Source: Bacteroidales bacterium (lineage in GTDB: Bacteria > Bacteroidota > Bacteroidia > Bacteroidales > VadinHA17). From it: 37,555 bases of DNA. This document shows positions 9,254 to 18,689 of this stretch, one piece after another (the stretch's first letter is position 1; each line of letters begins with the position of its first letter). The notes below the pieces were generated by a model. That model was not told where the DNA came from, ran no database searches, and was given only the letters and a program-made list of their open reading frames with translations. The stretch spans positions 1 to 37,555 of the forward strand of contig JAHYJA010000011.1 in assembly GCA_019429325.1 (NCBI GenBank), in the 5' to 3' direction. A program made the position numbers and the translations under genes.

Positions 9254-9598
9254 ATGAAGGTTGACAGATTTGAGGATTTACTTGTCTGGAAGAAATCAAA
9301 AGAACTGGCTGTTATTATTTATAAGCATTTCGAAAGTATTAAAGACTATGGCTTCAGAGAGCAGATTCTTCGCGCTTCGGTTTCGGTAATGAATAATATA
9401 GCTGAAGGATTCGAAAGAAAAACAAATAATGAGTTTAAACAATTTCTATTTATCGCAAAAGGATCCAGCGGTGAATTAAGATCTATGCTTTATCTTGCTC
9501 TGGAAACGAACAAAATATCTGAATCAGAATTCAAATCACTCTGCAATTCATCCCTGGAAATTTCCAAAATGTTATCCGGATTAATCAAAAAACTCTGA
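9254..9598 (+). CDS. Four helix bundle protein (23S rRNA intervening-sequence protein type)
   Basis: 114 aa; RFEDLLVWKKSKELAVIIYKHF...REQILRASVSVMNNIAEGFERKTNNEFKQFLFIAKGSSGELRSMLYLA, the characteristic IVP/four-helix-bundle consensus. Confidence 0.92.
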   Translation: MKVDRFEDLLVWKKSKELAVIIYKHFESIKDYGFREQILRASVSVMNNIAEGFERKTNNEFKQFLFIAKGSSGELRSMLYLALETNKISESEFKSLCNSSLEISKMLSGLIKKL

Positions 9599-9633
9599 TG
9601 AGCCACACTAATAATTTAAAACGCTGATCATTA

Positions 9634-9704
9634 TAACTTTATAAACTTTATAACTTTATAACTTTATAACTTTATAAACTTTTTAACTTTTTAACTTTAA
9701 ACTA
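9634..9704 (+). repeat. Short tandem repeat array (ATAA(A)CTTT)n followed by TTAACTTT units
   Basis: ATAACTTT ATAAACTTT ATAACTTT ATAACTTT ATAACTTT ATAAACTTT TTAACTTT TTAACTTT AAACT immediately upstream of kbl ATG. Confidence 0.9.
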
Positions 9705-9707
9705 CAT

Positions 9708-10898
9708 ATGTACAAGGAATATAAAAGTCACCTGGAAAGTATCTTAATCGAGATCCGGGAGGCCGGTCTCTTTAAAAATGAACGTATCATAGTCTCTCCC
9801 CAAGGCGCGGAAATTGAACTGGAGACAGGACAGAGGGTACTGAATTTCTGTGCCAACAATTACCTCGGCCTGTCAAATAACCACAAGCTCATCGAAGCTG
9901 CAAAAAACGCGCTCGATACACACGGTTACGGTATGTCATCCGTCCGCTTCATCTGCGGCACAACCGATCTGCATAAAGAACTGGAGAAGAAGATAGCGGA
10001 ATTCTTCGGCACTGAAGATACCATACTGTACGCAGCCTGTTTCGATGCCAACGGCGGGGTTTTTGAACCGCTTCTGACAGAAGGGGATGCCATTATCTCC
10101 GACTCTCTGAATCACGCATCGATCATCGACGGTGTAAGACTTTGCAAGGCTGTCCGCTACAGGTACAGAAATGCCGATATGGAAGACCTGGAGTCGCAGC
10201 TTCAGGCGGCCGGAGCACAGAGGTTCCGCCTGATCGTCACCGACGGGGTCTTCTCGATGGATGGCAATGTAGCGCCTCTCGACGCTATCGTGAAGCTTGC
10301 GGAAAAATATGATGCGATGGTGATGGTCGACGAATCCCATTCAGCCGGTGTAGTCGGAAAAACCGGGAGAGGCGTCACCGAGCTCTACGGCCTGACGGGG
10401 AAAGTTGAAATTATTACAGGCACTCTCGGGAAAGCTTTCGGGGGAGCGATCGGAGGCTTTACCACGGGCAGGAGAGAGATCATCGAACTTCTGCGGCAGA
10501 GATCCCGCCCATACCTCTTTTCCAACTCAATACCCCCGCTGGTTGCCGCTGCCGGAATAAAAATGGTCGAAATGATGACCGACACCAATGAACTGCAGGA
10601 TAAACTGCACAATAATTCGGAGTATTTCATCAGCAGGATGAAAGGCCTCGGGTTTGATATTAAACCCACCATGTCGGCAATATGCGCGGTGATGCTGTAC
10701 GATGCGAAGCTGTCGCAGGAGTTTGCCGCGAGACTGCTCAGCGAGGGAATCTATGTTATCGGATTCTATTACCCTGTTGTACCAAAAGGTGAGGCAAGAA
10801 TAAGGGTGCAGCTCTCGGCTGCCCATGAGAAAGATCACCTCGATAAGGCAATATCAGCTTTCGAAAAGACCGGGAGAGAGCTGGGAGTAATAAAATAG
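9708..10898 (+). CDS. kbl: Glycine C-acetyltransferase (2-amino-3-ketobutyrate CoA ligase)
   Basis: 396 aa PLP enzyme; NFCANNYLGLSNN, HGYGMSSVRFICGTTDLHKELE, MVDESHSAGVVGKTGRGV, GTLGKAFGGAIGG. Confidence 0.95.
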   Translation: MYKEYKSHLESILIEIREAGLFKNERIIVSPQGAEIELETGQRVLNFCANNYLGLSNNHKLIEAAKNALDTHGYGMSSVRFICGTTDLHKELEKKIAEFFGTEDTILYAACFDANGGVFEPLLTEGDAIISDSLNHASIIDGVRLCKAVRYRYRNADMEDLESQLQAAGAQRFRLIVTDGVFSMDGNVAPLDAIVKLAEKYDAMVMVDESHSAGVVGKTGRGVTELYGLTGKVEIITGTLGKAFGGAIGGFTTGRREIIELLRQRSRPYLFSNSIPPLVAAAGIKMVEMMTDTNELQDKLHNNSEYFISRMKGLGFDIKPTMSAICAVMLYDAKLSQEFAARLLSEGIYVIGFYYPVVPKGEARIRVQLSAAHEKDHLDKAISAFEKTGRELGVIK

Positions 10899-10903
10899 CT
10901 CTC

Positions 10904-13540
10904 TCAGCCGCACTTTGACGATCCGCAATCCTTGCATATCAGGCATCCCTCCTCATATACAAGATTCCCGGAACCGCATTCAATGCATTTCCCCTTGGCC
11001 CTGGTACCATTGGGGATATACTTCTTCAGTGCTCTCTCAACTCCGTTTTTCCAGTTATTGATCGACTCGCTGTCGAGCTTGAGGGACGATACCAGGTTTA
11101 CGACATCTGCAATTGGCATTCCGTGCCTCAACACTCCTGAGATCAGCTTGGCATAGTTCCAGAACTCGGGTTTGAACATATGAGAGAGGCCTTCGATAGT
11201 CTTCTTGTAACCATATTTGTCGGTATACTGAAAATCGTACCTCGTTTTCCTATCCTCGTTCTTAACCTTTATTATCCTGCCCTTGATGATCGTTTTCGGG
11301 ATCGGGAAGATCTCCTCGTCGGCAATACCTGTGAATATCTCATACGGCTTGCCCTCTTTCAGTCCGACAAATGCCACCCATTTTTCCTCGTTGATATTAA
11401 ATCTGATGATATCGCAGTCGAGGGACTTCGGGCGCTTTGGCCTTTCTGCCATGGGCTCGTTTTTGCCCGACGCTATCAGGACGCCGTTTCTTGAACCGTC
11501 GCGGTAGACTGTAGCGCCTTTGCATCCCGACTTCCATGCCGTGAGGTAGAGTTCGCTTACCAGCTCTTCCTTTGCCTCCGCCGGGAGGTTTATCGTAACA
11601 CTGATTGAGTGATCAACCCATTTCTGAATTGCCCCCTGCATTTTTACCTTTGCCACCCAGTCAACATCGTTTGCTGAGGCCTTATTATAAGGCGACTTAG
11701 CTATGATTGCTTCAATATCGTTGTCGCTCATTCTTGTCACCTCGTTGGGATCATACCCGTTCAGGTTAAGCCAGTCGACAAACTTATGGTGAAACACGTT
11801 GAACTCCTCCCAGCAGTCACCGACCTCATCGGTGAATGTGACCCTGACGTCCTTATCGTTGGGATTGACTTTTCTTCGGCGCTTGTAGAATGCGGAGAAA
11901 ATCGGTTCGATACCTGAAGTGGTCTGGGTCATCAGGCTTGTGGTGCCTGTAGGGGCGATAGTAAGAAGCGCAATATTTCTGCGGCCGTATTTGACCATAT
12001 TACTGTACATCACAGGATCCGCCTCTTTCATTCTGAGAATAAAGGGATTATTCTTCTCTCTTTCAGGATCGTAAATAGCGAACGGCCCTCTCTCCCTTGC
12101 CAGGTATGTGGATGATTTATAAGCTTCAAGGGCGAGGGTTTTATGTACCTCAACTGAAAATGATGTTGCTTCGTCGCTTCCGTACCTGAGGCCAAGGGCT
12201 GCCAGCATATCGCCCTCAGCGGTTATCCCTATGCCTGTCCTTCTTCCCTCTTCCGACTTCTTCCGGATATTGCACCACATTGTCCTTTCAACATGTTTCA
12301 GTTCTTCCTTTTCCGGGTCAGCTTGAATTTTCGACAGTATCGAATCTATTTTCTCCAGTTCCAGGTCAATTATGTCATCCATTATCCGCTGTGCGAGTCC
12401 TACATGCTCTTTAAACTGGTCAAAGTCAAATTTTGCCTCAGGTGTAAAAGGATCGGTGACATAACTGAACAGATTGATTGCCAGCAATCTGCAACTGTCG
12501 TAGGGGCAGAGTGGTATTTCACCGCACGGGTTGGTGGAGACTGTGGCATAACCCTTATCCGCATAGCAATCAGGAATGCTCTCCCTTATAATTGTATCCC
12601 AGAAAAGAACCCCCGGTTCGGCCGATTTCCATGCATTATGGATTATCTTGTTCCAGAGCTGAACGGGATCAACGTCCTTTACAAATTTCGGATCATCTGA
12701 AACTATTGGGTATTGCTGTCTGAAAAGTGTCTTGTCCCGGACTGCTTCCATGAATTCGTCCGTCAGCTTCACCGAGACATTTGCACCGGTGACTTTTCCG
12801 CATTCCAGTTTAGCATCGATGAATTTCCCCGAGTCGGGGTGTTTGATCGAGATTGAGAGCATCAGCGCGCCTCTTCGGCCATCCTGAGCCACCTCCCTTG
12901 TCGAGTTGGAATATCTCTCCATAAATGGCACCACTCCTGTCGAAGTCAGGGCACTGTTCAGTACAGGAGTACCTTTCGGCCTGATATGAGAGAGGTCGTG
13001 ACCTACTCCACCACGCCGTTTCATCAGCTGCACCTGTTCCTGATCGATCTTCATGATTCCGCCATAAGAGTCGGATGTTCCGTCATTGCCAATTACAAAG
13101 CAGTTCGATAATGACGCTATCTGGTAGTCGTTGCCGATCCCGGTCATGGGTCCGCCCTGCGGTACGATATACCTGAAATCTTTGAGAACGTTGTAGATCA
13201 GCTTCTCGGGAAGCGGATTTTTATATTTCAACTCCACCCGTCTTATTTCACCTGCGAGCCTCCGGTGCATATCATCCGGTGTTTTCTCGTAGAGATTTCC
13301 GAATGAGTCTTTAAGCGCATATTTATTTGCCCAGACTCTTGCTGCCAGTTCATCACCCCTGAAATATTCAATGCTTGCCTCCACTGCCTCATCATGTGAA
13401 TAGATGGCTCTTCCTGCCTGGAGAGTCTGATGGTCAGGTTTAGTTTTACCCGCTGGTTTATTGTATGCAACTGAAGTCATCTCTTTTTCTGATTCTTTTT
13501 CCTCTGCAACGGCAGTCTCACGGACAAATAATTCTTCCAT
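10904..13540 (-). CDS. nrdJ: Vitamin B12-dependent (class II) ribonucleotide reductase
   Basis: 878 aa; MTGIGNDYQIASLSNCFVIG, GGVGHDLSHIRPKGTPV, STNPCGEIPLCPYDSCRL, APTGTTSLMTQTTSGIEP, C-terminal Cys-rich CIECGSGNLVYEEGCLICKDCGSSKCG. Confidence 0.93.
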   Translation of the reverse strand: MEELFVRETAVAEEKESEKEMTSVAYNKPAGKTKPDHQTLQAGRAIYSHDEAVEASIEYFRGDELAARVWANKYALKDSFGNLYEKTPDDMHRRLAGEIRRVELKYKNPLPEKLIYNVLKDFRYIVPQGGPMTGIGNDYQIASLSNCFVIGNDGTSDSYGGIMKIDQEQVQLMKRRGGVGHDLSHIRPKGTPVLNSALTSTGVVPFMERYSNSTREVAQDGRRGALMLSISIKHPDSGKFIDAKLECGKVTGANVSVKLTDEFMEAVRDKTLFRQQYPIVSDDPKFVKDVDPVQLWNKIIHNAWKSAEPGVLFWDTIIRESIPDCYADKGYATVSTNPCGEIPLCPYDSCRLLAINLFSYVTDPFTPEAKFDFDQFKEHVGLAQRIMDDIIDLELEKIDSILSKIQADPEKEELKHVERTMWCNIRKKSEEGRRTGIGITAEGDMLAALGLRYGSDEATSFSVEVHKTLALEAYKSSTYLARERGPFAIYDPEREKNNPFILRMKEADPVMYSNMVKYGRRNIALLTIAPTGTTSLMTQTTSGIEPIFSAFYKRRRKVNPNDKDVRVTFTDEVGDCWEEFNVFHHKFVDWLNLNGYDPNEVTRMSDNDIEAIIAKSPYNKASANDVDWVAKVKMQGAIQKWVDHSISVTINLPAEAKEELVSELYLTAWKSGCKGATVYRDGSRNGVLIASGKNEPMAERPKRPKSLDCDIIRFNINEEKWVAFVGLKEGKPYEIFTGIADEEIFPIPKTIIKGRIIKVKNEDRKTRYDFQYTDKYGYKKTIEGLSHMFKPEFWNYAKLISGVLRHGMPIADVVNLVSSLKLDSESINNWKNGVERALKKYIPNGTRAKGKCIECGSGNLVYEEGCLICKDCGSSKCG

Positions 13541-13802
13541 ACGATGAAATATAATTCTGTTACTCTCTGATTATTACGAGGTTAAACGACCACTGGTGTG
13601 TTAAGCGGGTATTTGCTAATTTATACAAGGACATTACCCGATGCAAGACAAAATTTTTAAGTTTATTAACATTTACCGGAAGAGTTATTAACCTAAATCT
13701 AACATGCTGATTATCTTGCTGTTATCTCGCAACCTGATCCAATATCCTTCATTATATGGGGTTTAGATACTGTACTATTTCCCGCAATCCGTTATAATAA
13801 TT

Positions 13803-13830
13803 GTAAGGGCGTTGCATGCAACGCCCTTAC
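13803..13830. repeat. Perfect 28-bp palindrome GTAAGGGCGTTGCA/TGCAACGCCCTTAC
   Basis: Self-complementary, no spacer; 26 nt past the stop of the TonB receptor gene. Confidence 0.92.
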
Positions 13831-13856
13831 CACGATATTATACTGTGAGCTGCCTG

Positions 13857-16800
13857 CTAAAAGATGAGGCGGATGCCGAGAAGACAGCCCCATGTGCTTG
13901 CAGTGCTGATATCCTTACTGAGGGTTGTTTTATTGGCAAAATCTGTCAGCGATGTTGCATTCAGCCTGTAAACAGGTGCTGTTGTTGCGTTGCCTCTTGT
14001 GACAACGGTAAGGGGACGGACATTCTGGTAGCTTGTCAGGGGATTGTAGGTGTAGGTGCCCCACTGGTCGTTGATCAGGTTACCGACATTAAGGAAATCG
14101 ATACTAAGCTGAAGGGTGTATTTCCGTGCTGTTCCGAAATTCGTGAAAATATCCTGCAGGACCTTGGCATCGAACCGGTGCAGCCATGGCTGGACATGTC
14201 CGAAACGTTCCGCATACATTCCCTTGCGGCTGCTCAGGTATTCATTCCCGTTCACATAATTCCAGAAGGCATTCCTCTGCTCCTCAGCAGTCATTCCGCT
14301 TGCCAGGCCGAAGTTAATCTCATCGGCACTCTTTGGTATATACATCAGGTCAGATGATATTCCGTCGCCGTTAAGATCGTTGGAATATGTGTAAGACCAT
14401 CGTCCTGTCTGAAACCCCTGGTAAACCAGCGAAAATGTTGTGGCAAAGAACTTTGCGTACTCAATTCTGTAAGAGACATTCCCGATCAGTTTATGGGGAG
14501 TGGCGAAACCGGAGTAGCTGAGTTCAGGATCATTCAGGCTTCGGTATGAAGTATTTGACGAATATGCCGAATAGGCCGCGGAACCCGGGTTTGAGGTAAC
14601 ATCCTTTGCAACTGTATAGGTATAGGCGAACATACCGGCAAAACCGTTTCTGAAGTTCTTGGTCAGCTGTGCTGTAAGGGAGTACTGATATCCTTTGTCT
14701 GAATTGGTCAGCTCCATGGCATTGCTTATTGATGGTACTACCTTTGCGGCCGTGGTGGATGTCCAGAACACTCTGTTGTCAGGTCCGGCCATTGTGCCTG
14801 TCGGATCCGCCAGGTTGAGGTTCTTCTGCATGATGCCGTTTATGTCTTTTGAGAAGATCGCTTCACCTGTAAAGATCATACCCCATGGCAGTTCGACATC
14901 GACTCCGATATTGGAGCGCCAGATCTGCGGGAATTTAAAGTCTTTCCCGACATGGGCGAGAGAGGCGTTGCTGGGGAGTGTGCCCGGGCTCTGCGGGAAG
15001 AGGTCGGGGTTGTTTACAATAAAAGTCTTATAGTCGGGATTAAATCCGAGACCTTCCAGTTTCGGGTCCCTGACAGCCGGGGCTTCCGGATCAGACGGTA
15101 CGATAAGGCCCCAGCCGATCTCAGGAACCTGAATGAGTCCCGAGTTTGTCGGCTGGTTGGTAAACCAGACAAAAGGCAACAAGCCGGTGAAGAGTCCCGT
15201 ACCTCCGCGGACCTGCAGTGAGCGGTTGCCCTTTACGTCCCAGTTAAAGCCCAGGCGGGGTGAAACCAGGATCTGGCTCTTCGGCCAGTTGCTTACGTCA
15301 ATCTTCTTGTTGTCTATGAATGTAAGGGCGGAGACAGCCGGATTGTCATCCATTTCATCGAAGTAGAGCGGCAGTTCCAGGCGGATGCCATAGGTCAGCT
15401 TGAACTTAGGATCGACATTCCACTCATCCTGGGCATAAACGGCTCCGAAGCCGAATGTGCCTATTGCACCAGGAGCATCAACCCCGTTATACCCATAGGT
15501 TACACCGAAACCTATCGGATCTGCACCGCTTATGAAATCACCCACTGAGGCGTAACGATAATAGGAGGTCCCTTCCCTGATGTATGAGTTCCGGAAGAAG
15601 AGCCTGTCAAAAGAGACACCGGCAGTGACGGTGTGCCTGTTGAAATTGATTGTCAGGTTATCAGTTATGCTAAGGGTCTTGTTGGTAACGTCGTTATTGA
15701 AGCTGAAGAGTTCATAACCGAAAGACATATACTGGTCGCCGCCCCTTAAATTTTCATCAAATCCTTCCCAGATATCTACAAACGGGAACAGGTCGGAGTT
15801 GCTTGTACGCGTATCCTGGATGAACGTATAACTGGCAAGGAACTTATTGGAGATCTTCGTTCCGAAAGTACTGTTGAGTTCGCCGGTAAATGACCGGACC
15901 GTATTCCTGAATCCGTAGAAGGAGTTGGAGAAGGCCATTGACTGGCTCGATATACGGTTCGAGTTGCGCGCGTTGGCCGGAGGTCCGCTGTTGCGATTGG
16001 TCTGCTGGTCGGATGTACCGACAACGTCGTTGTAGCGCAGCGTCAGCTTGTGCTGATCGGTGATGTTCCAGTCGAGACGCGCAAGGATCTTGGTGTTCTT
16101 GTTCTGAAAAGGATCAAAATCCTTGTATTTGCCGGGATCATAGTTATATACCGATAAAAGATGATTCCTGACGGTGATCATATCTGATTCAAGGGTACGG
16201 GATATCTTAAGATCGGGGTTTGCAACCCCGTCAGTGCTTGGCCTCCAGGTCACACCGGGGATATCCTCCTTTTCATATTCACCGCTCACGAAGAAGAAGA
16301 GTTTGTTCTTTATTATCGGTCCGCCGACGCGGAAACCGTAATTTTGTGAATTTCTGTCATTCGCTCCCGCCACTTCATTACCGTCAACGGTGTTTCCGGT
16401 AAATGATTTGGGGCGCAAATAAGTATAGACTGATGCCTTGAATGTGTTATCTCCGCTGCGGGTGACTGCATTGATACTGGCACCCGTAAACTGGGACATC
16501 CTCACATCGTAGGGTGCAACGTTAACGGATATCTCCTCTATGGCATCCAGCGAAATCGGCTGGGCGTTGCCTCCCGGAAGGGGGTTGCTGCTTAATCCGA
16601 AATTATTGTTGAAGGCTGCTCCGTCAACCGTAATGGTATTGTACCGTCCGTCACGGCCCCCGAAGGAATTGCCCTGCGCCTGAGGAGAATATTTGGTGAA
16701 GTCCGTTATGCTCCTGCTTATCGTCGGAAGAGTGCTGATATCCCTGCCGCTTACATTGGACTGGGTACCGGCCCTCTGTGAGCTCAGGATAGTATTCCGC

Positions 16801-17180
16801 AATCCGGCCGTTACCACCACCTCGCTGAGGGTTGTAGTCGTTTCAGTCAGCTGACCATTCTGCACATAAGTCTCCCCAAGCCTAAGATTGACTTCCGTAT
16901 AACTTACGGATGAGTATCCGATAAATGAGACATTTACGGTGTAGGGCCCTCCCACCCTCATGTTCTGGATACGGTAAGTGCCTGCAATATCCGTCACGGC
17001 AGCATACCTGGTCCCCGAAGGAAGGTGAGTTGCAACAATACTGGCTCCTGCCAAAGGCTCTCCCCTGTTGTCGGTAATGGTTCCGCTCATAGATGATGTT
17101 GTGGCTCCCTGGCCAAACATCATCAGACCGATGAACAAAAAGCTGAGTGTTGCAAAAATTCGTTTAAAATGTTTTATCAT
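13857..17180 (-). CDS. TonB-dependent receptor with N-terminal carboxypeptidase-regulatory-like domain (Oar-like)
   Basis: 1107 aa; signal peptide; SGTITDNRGEPLAGASIVATHLPSGTRYAAVTDIAGTYRIQNM; plug-like region NTITVDGAAFNNNFGLSSNPLPGGNAQPISLDAIEEISVNVAPYDVRMSQFTGASINAVTRSGDN; beta-barrel ending in F. Confidence 0.9.
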   Translation of the reverse strand: MIKHFKRIFATLSFLFIGLMMFGQGATTSSMSGTITDNRGEPLAGASIVATHLPSGTRYAAVTDIAGTYRIQNMRVGGPYTVNVSFIGYSSVSYTEVNLRLGETYVQNGQLTETTTTLSEVVVTAGLRNTILSSQRAGTQSNVSGRDISTLPTISRSITDFTKYSPQAQGNSFGGRDGRYNTITVDGAAFNNNFGLSSNPLPGGNAQPISLDAIEEISVNVAPYDVRMSQFTGASINAVTRSGDNTFKASVYTYLRPKSFTGNTVDGNEVAGANDRNSQNYGFRVGGPIIKNKLFFFVSGEYEKEDIPGVTWRPSTDGVANPDLKISRTLESDMITVRNHLLSVYNYDPGKYKDFDPFQNKNTKILARLDWNITDQHKLTLRYNDVVGTSDQQTNRNSGPPANARNSNRISSQSMAFSNSFYGFRNTVRSFTGELNSTFGTKISNKFLASYTFIQDTRTSNSDLFPFVDIWEGFDENLRGGDQYMSFGYELFSFNNDVTNKTLSITDNLTINFNRHTVTAGVSFDRLFFRNSYIREGTSYYRYASVGDFISGADPIGFGVTYGYNGVDAPGAIGTFGFGAVYAQDEWNVDPKFKLTYGIRLELPLYFDEMDDNPAVSALTFIDNKKIDVSNWPKSQILVSPRLGFNWDVKGNRSLQVRGGTGLFTGLLPFVWFTNQPTNSGLIQVPEIGWGLIVPSDPEAPAVRDPKLEGLGFNPDYKTFIVNNPDLFPQSPGTLPSNASLAHVGKDFKFPQIWRSNIGVDVELPWGMIFTGEAIFSKDINGIMQKNLNLADPTGTMAGPDNRVFWTSTTAAKVVPSISNAMELTNSDKGYQYSLTAQLTKNFRNGFAGMFAYTYTVAKDVTSNPGSAAYSAYSSNTSYRSLNDPELSYSGFATPHKLIGNVSYRIEYAKFFATTFSLVYQGFQTGRWSYTYSNDLNGDGISSDLMYIPKSADEINFGLASGMTAEEQRNAFWNYVNGNEYLSSRKGMYAERFGHVQPWLHRFDAKVLQDIFTNFGTARKYTLQLSIDFLNVGNLINDQWGTYTYNPLTSYQNVRPLTVVTRGNATTAPVYRLNATSLTDFANKTTLSKDISTASTWGCLLGIRLIF

Positions 17181-17213
17181 AAAACTCAGGATTAAAGGTT
17201 ATTAATCAATTTG

Positions 17214-17221
17214 CAAATCTA
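17214..17221 (-). promoter_or_regulatory. Putative -7 box TAGATTTG for the TonB receptor gene
   Basis: TAnnTTTG on minus strand about 33 nt upstream of the start codon. Confidence 0.4.
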
Positions 17222-17340
17222 AAGTATTGCGCTGATTCAGTTGAAAAAAAGGTATTAATTTTTCGTTAAATCCAGCGTCGCAATTTACATCTCTTTGGAT
17301 GATCCCCCGTTATCAGAAAAAATTAGTTTTAAACAACTTT

Positions 17341-18588
17341 TTAGTGGTTCGTGTTAATATCTCCGGGTGTAATCAAAGCCATTATCCTGCGGGTTGCTCC
17401 GGTATTTTCCTTAACATATTTTCCAGCCTCTTCTGCCGCATTTCTGTAAAGATTTTCATCACCGGTCCACATCTCAAGGATGTTTTCAAAACCGCTGTGG
17501 TCCCTGAAGGTCATTGCCCCTCCAAGCTTCAAAAGATCAACTGCTTCGCGGAACCTCTCATGGTTCGGGCCAAAGAGCACGGGAATGCCCCAGGCTGCCG
17601 CCTCAAGTACATTATGGATACCCTTGCCAAACCCGCCCCCAATGGCTGCGACATACGCATACCGGTATGCCGACGACAGCATCCCTATGCCGTCTATGAT
17701 CAATACCCTCGAATCGGCAGAAGCATCCGTAAACTCAGAGAACCTGACGGTCCTCACCTTAATTAGCTTCTCAAGCCTGCTTATATTTGCCCTGTCGGTT
17801 TCGTGGGGAGCAAACACCCATTTCATCCTTCCGGGATATCTGTTTATATATTCAGTGATGATCGCTTCATCATCCGCCCAGCTGCTTCCTGCAAGAAAGA
17901 GCATCTCATCACCCCTGAATTTTACGATCTCCGGTATATCCTTCGCGGCTGCGGCAATCTGAACAACCCTGTCGAACCTTGTATCCCCGGCAAGGGTGAC
18001 GTTCTTCAGTCCAAGACTTCCCAGGAGCTCAACGGATTGCTTATCCTGCACAAAAAAATGGGTGAACTTCGCAAGAAGACGCCTGGAAAACGAACCGTAG
18101 CACCTGAAAAAATGTTGCCCGGGACGAAAGATCCCTGAGACCAGATAGAGCGGGATCCCCTTTCGGTGAAGCACTGACAAATAATTGTACCAGAACTCAT
18201 ACTTGACAAATACCGCGAATTCGGGATTCAGCATTGCAATAAACTTCCCGGCGTTGGAAGGAGTATCTGCAGGCAGGTAACAGATGCAGTCGGCATTCCG
18301 GTAATTCTTCCTCACCTCATATCCTGAAGGTGAAAAGAACGAAAGCACGATCTTACGATCCGGCAACTTTTCCCTGATTGCTTCAATTACCGGCCGCCCC
18401 TGTTCAAACTCACCAAGCGAAGCACAATGGATCCAGACGTGTTTTTCTTCAGGACGGATCTTTTTTCCGAGCGTTTCCGGCCAGTTTTTTCGTCCCCTGA
18501 TCCATTGCCCTGCTTTCGGATTGAAGGGAGAAACGATGTAGACCAGGATATTAAATATGTGTATTCCAATATTATAGAGAATCTTCAT
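17341..18588 (-). CDS. waaA: 3-deoxy-D-manno-octulosonic acid transferase
   Basis: 415 aa; WIHCASLGEFEQGRPVIEAIR, VLSFFSPSGYEVRKNY, FVKYEFWYNYL, GGGFGKGIHNVLEAAAWGIPVLFGPNHERFREA. Confidence 0.93.
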   Translation of the reverse strand: MKILYNIGIHIFNILVYIVSPFNPKAGQWIRGRKNWPETLGKKIRPEEKHVWIHCASLGEFEQGRPVIEAIREKLPDRKIVLSFFSPSGYEVRKNYRNADCICYLPADTPSNAGKFIAMLNPEFAVFVKYEFWYNYLSVLHRKGIPLYLVSGIFRPGQHFFRCYGSFSRRLLAKFTHFFVQDKQSVELLGSLGLKNVTLAGDTRFDRVVQIAAAAKDIPEIVKFRGDEMLFLAGSSWADDEAIITEYINRYPGRMKWVFAPHETDRANISRLEKLIKVRTVRFSEFTDASADSRVLIIDGIGMLSSAYRYAYVAAIGGGFGKGIHNVLEAAAWGIPVLFGPNHERFREAVDLLKLGGAMTFRDHSGFENILEMWTGDENLYRNAAEEAGKYVKENTGATRRIMALITPGDINTNH

Positions 18589-18608
18589 CGGATATGGTTA
18601 AGCCGATC

Positions 18609-18616
18609 CAAAGTTA
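18609..18616 (-). promoter_or_regulatory. Putative -7 box TAACTTTG for waaA
   Basis: Exact TAnnTTTG about 20 nt upstream of waaA ATG, minus strand. Confidence 0.45.
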
Positions 18617-18689
18617 ACACATAAACTGATCTTTGCCGGACAATGCATTAAATTAACACCTATTTTTACAGGAAATATTTTTCATCAAA

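Noticed and set aside
9254-9598. Diversity-generating retroelement accessory gene (Avd)
   Set aside because: No reverse transcriptase ORF and no template/variable repeat pair seen in the window; the protein fits the stand-alone four-helix-bundle family.
9634-9704. Possible CRISPR array
   Set aside because: Units are contiguous 8-9 bp repeats without unique spacers; no cas genes nearby.
13541-13800. Cobalamin riboswitch upstream of the B12-dependent RNR
   Set aside because: Scanned by eye for a B12-box-like core and found nothing convincing; needs Infernal/Rfam to exclude.
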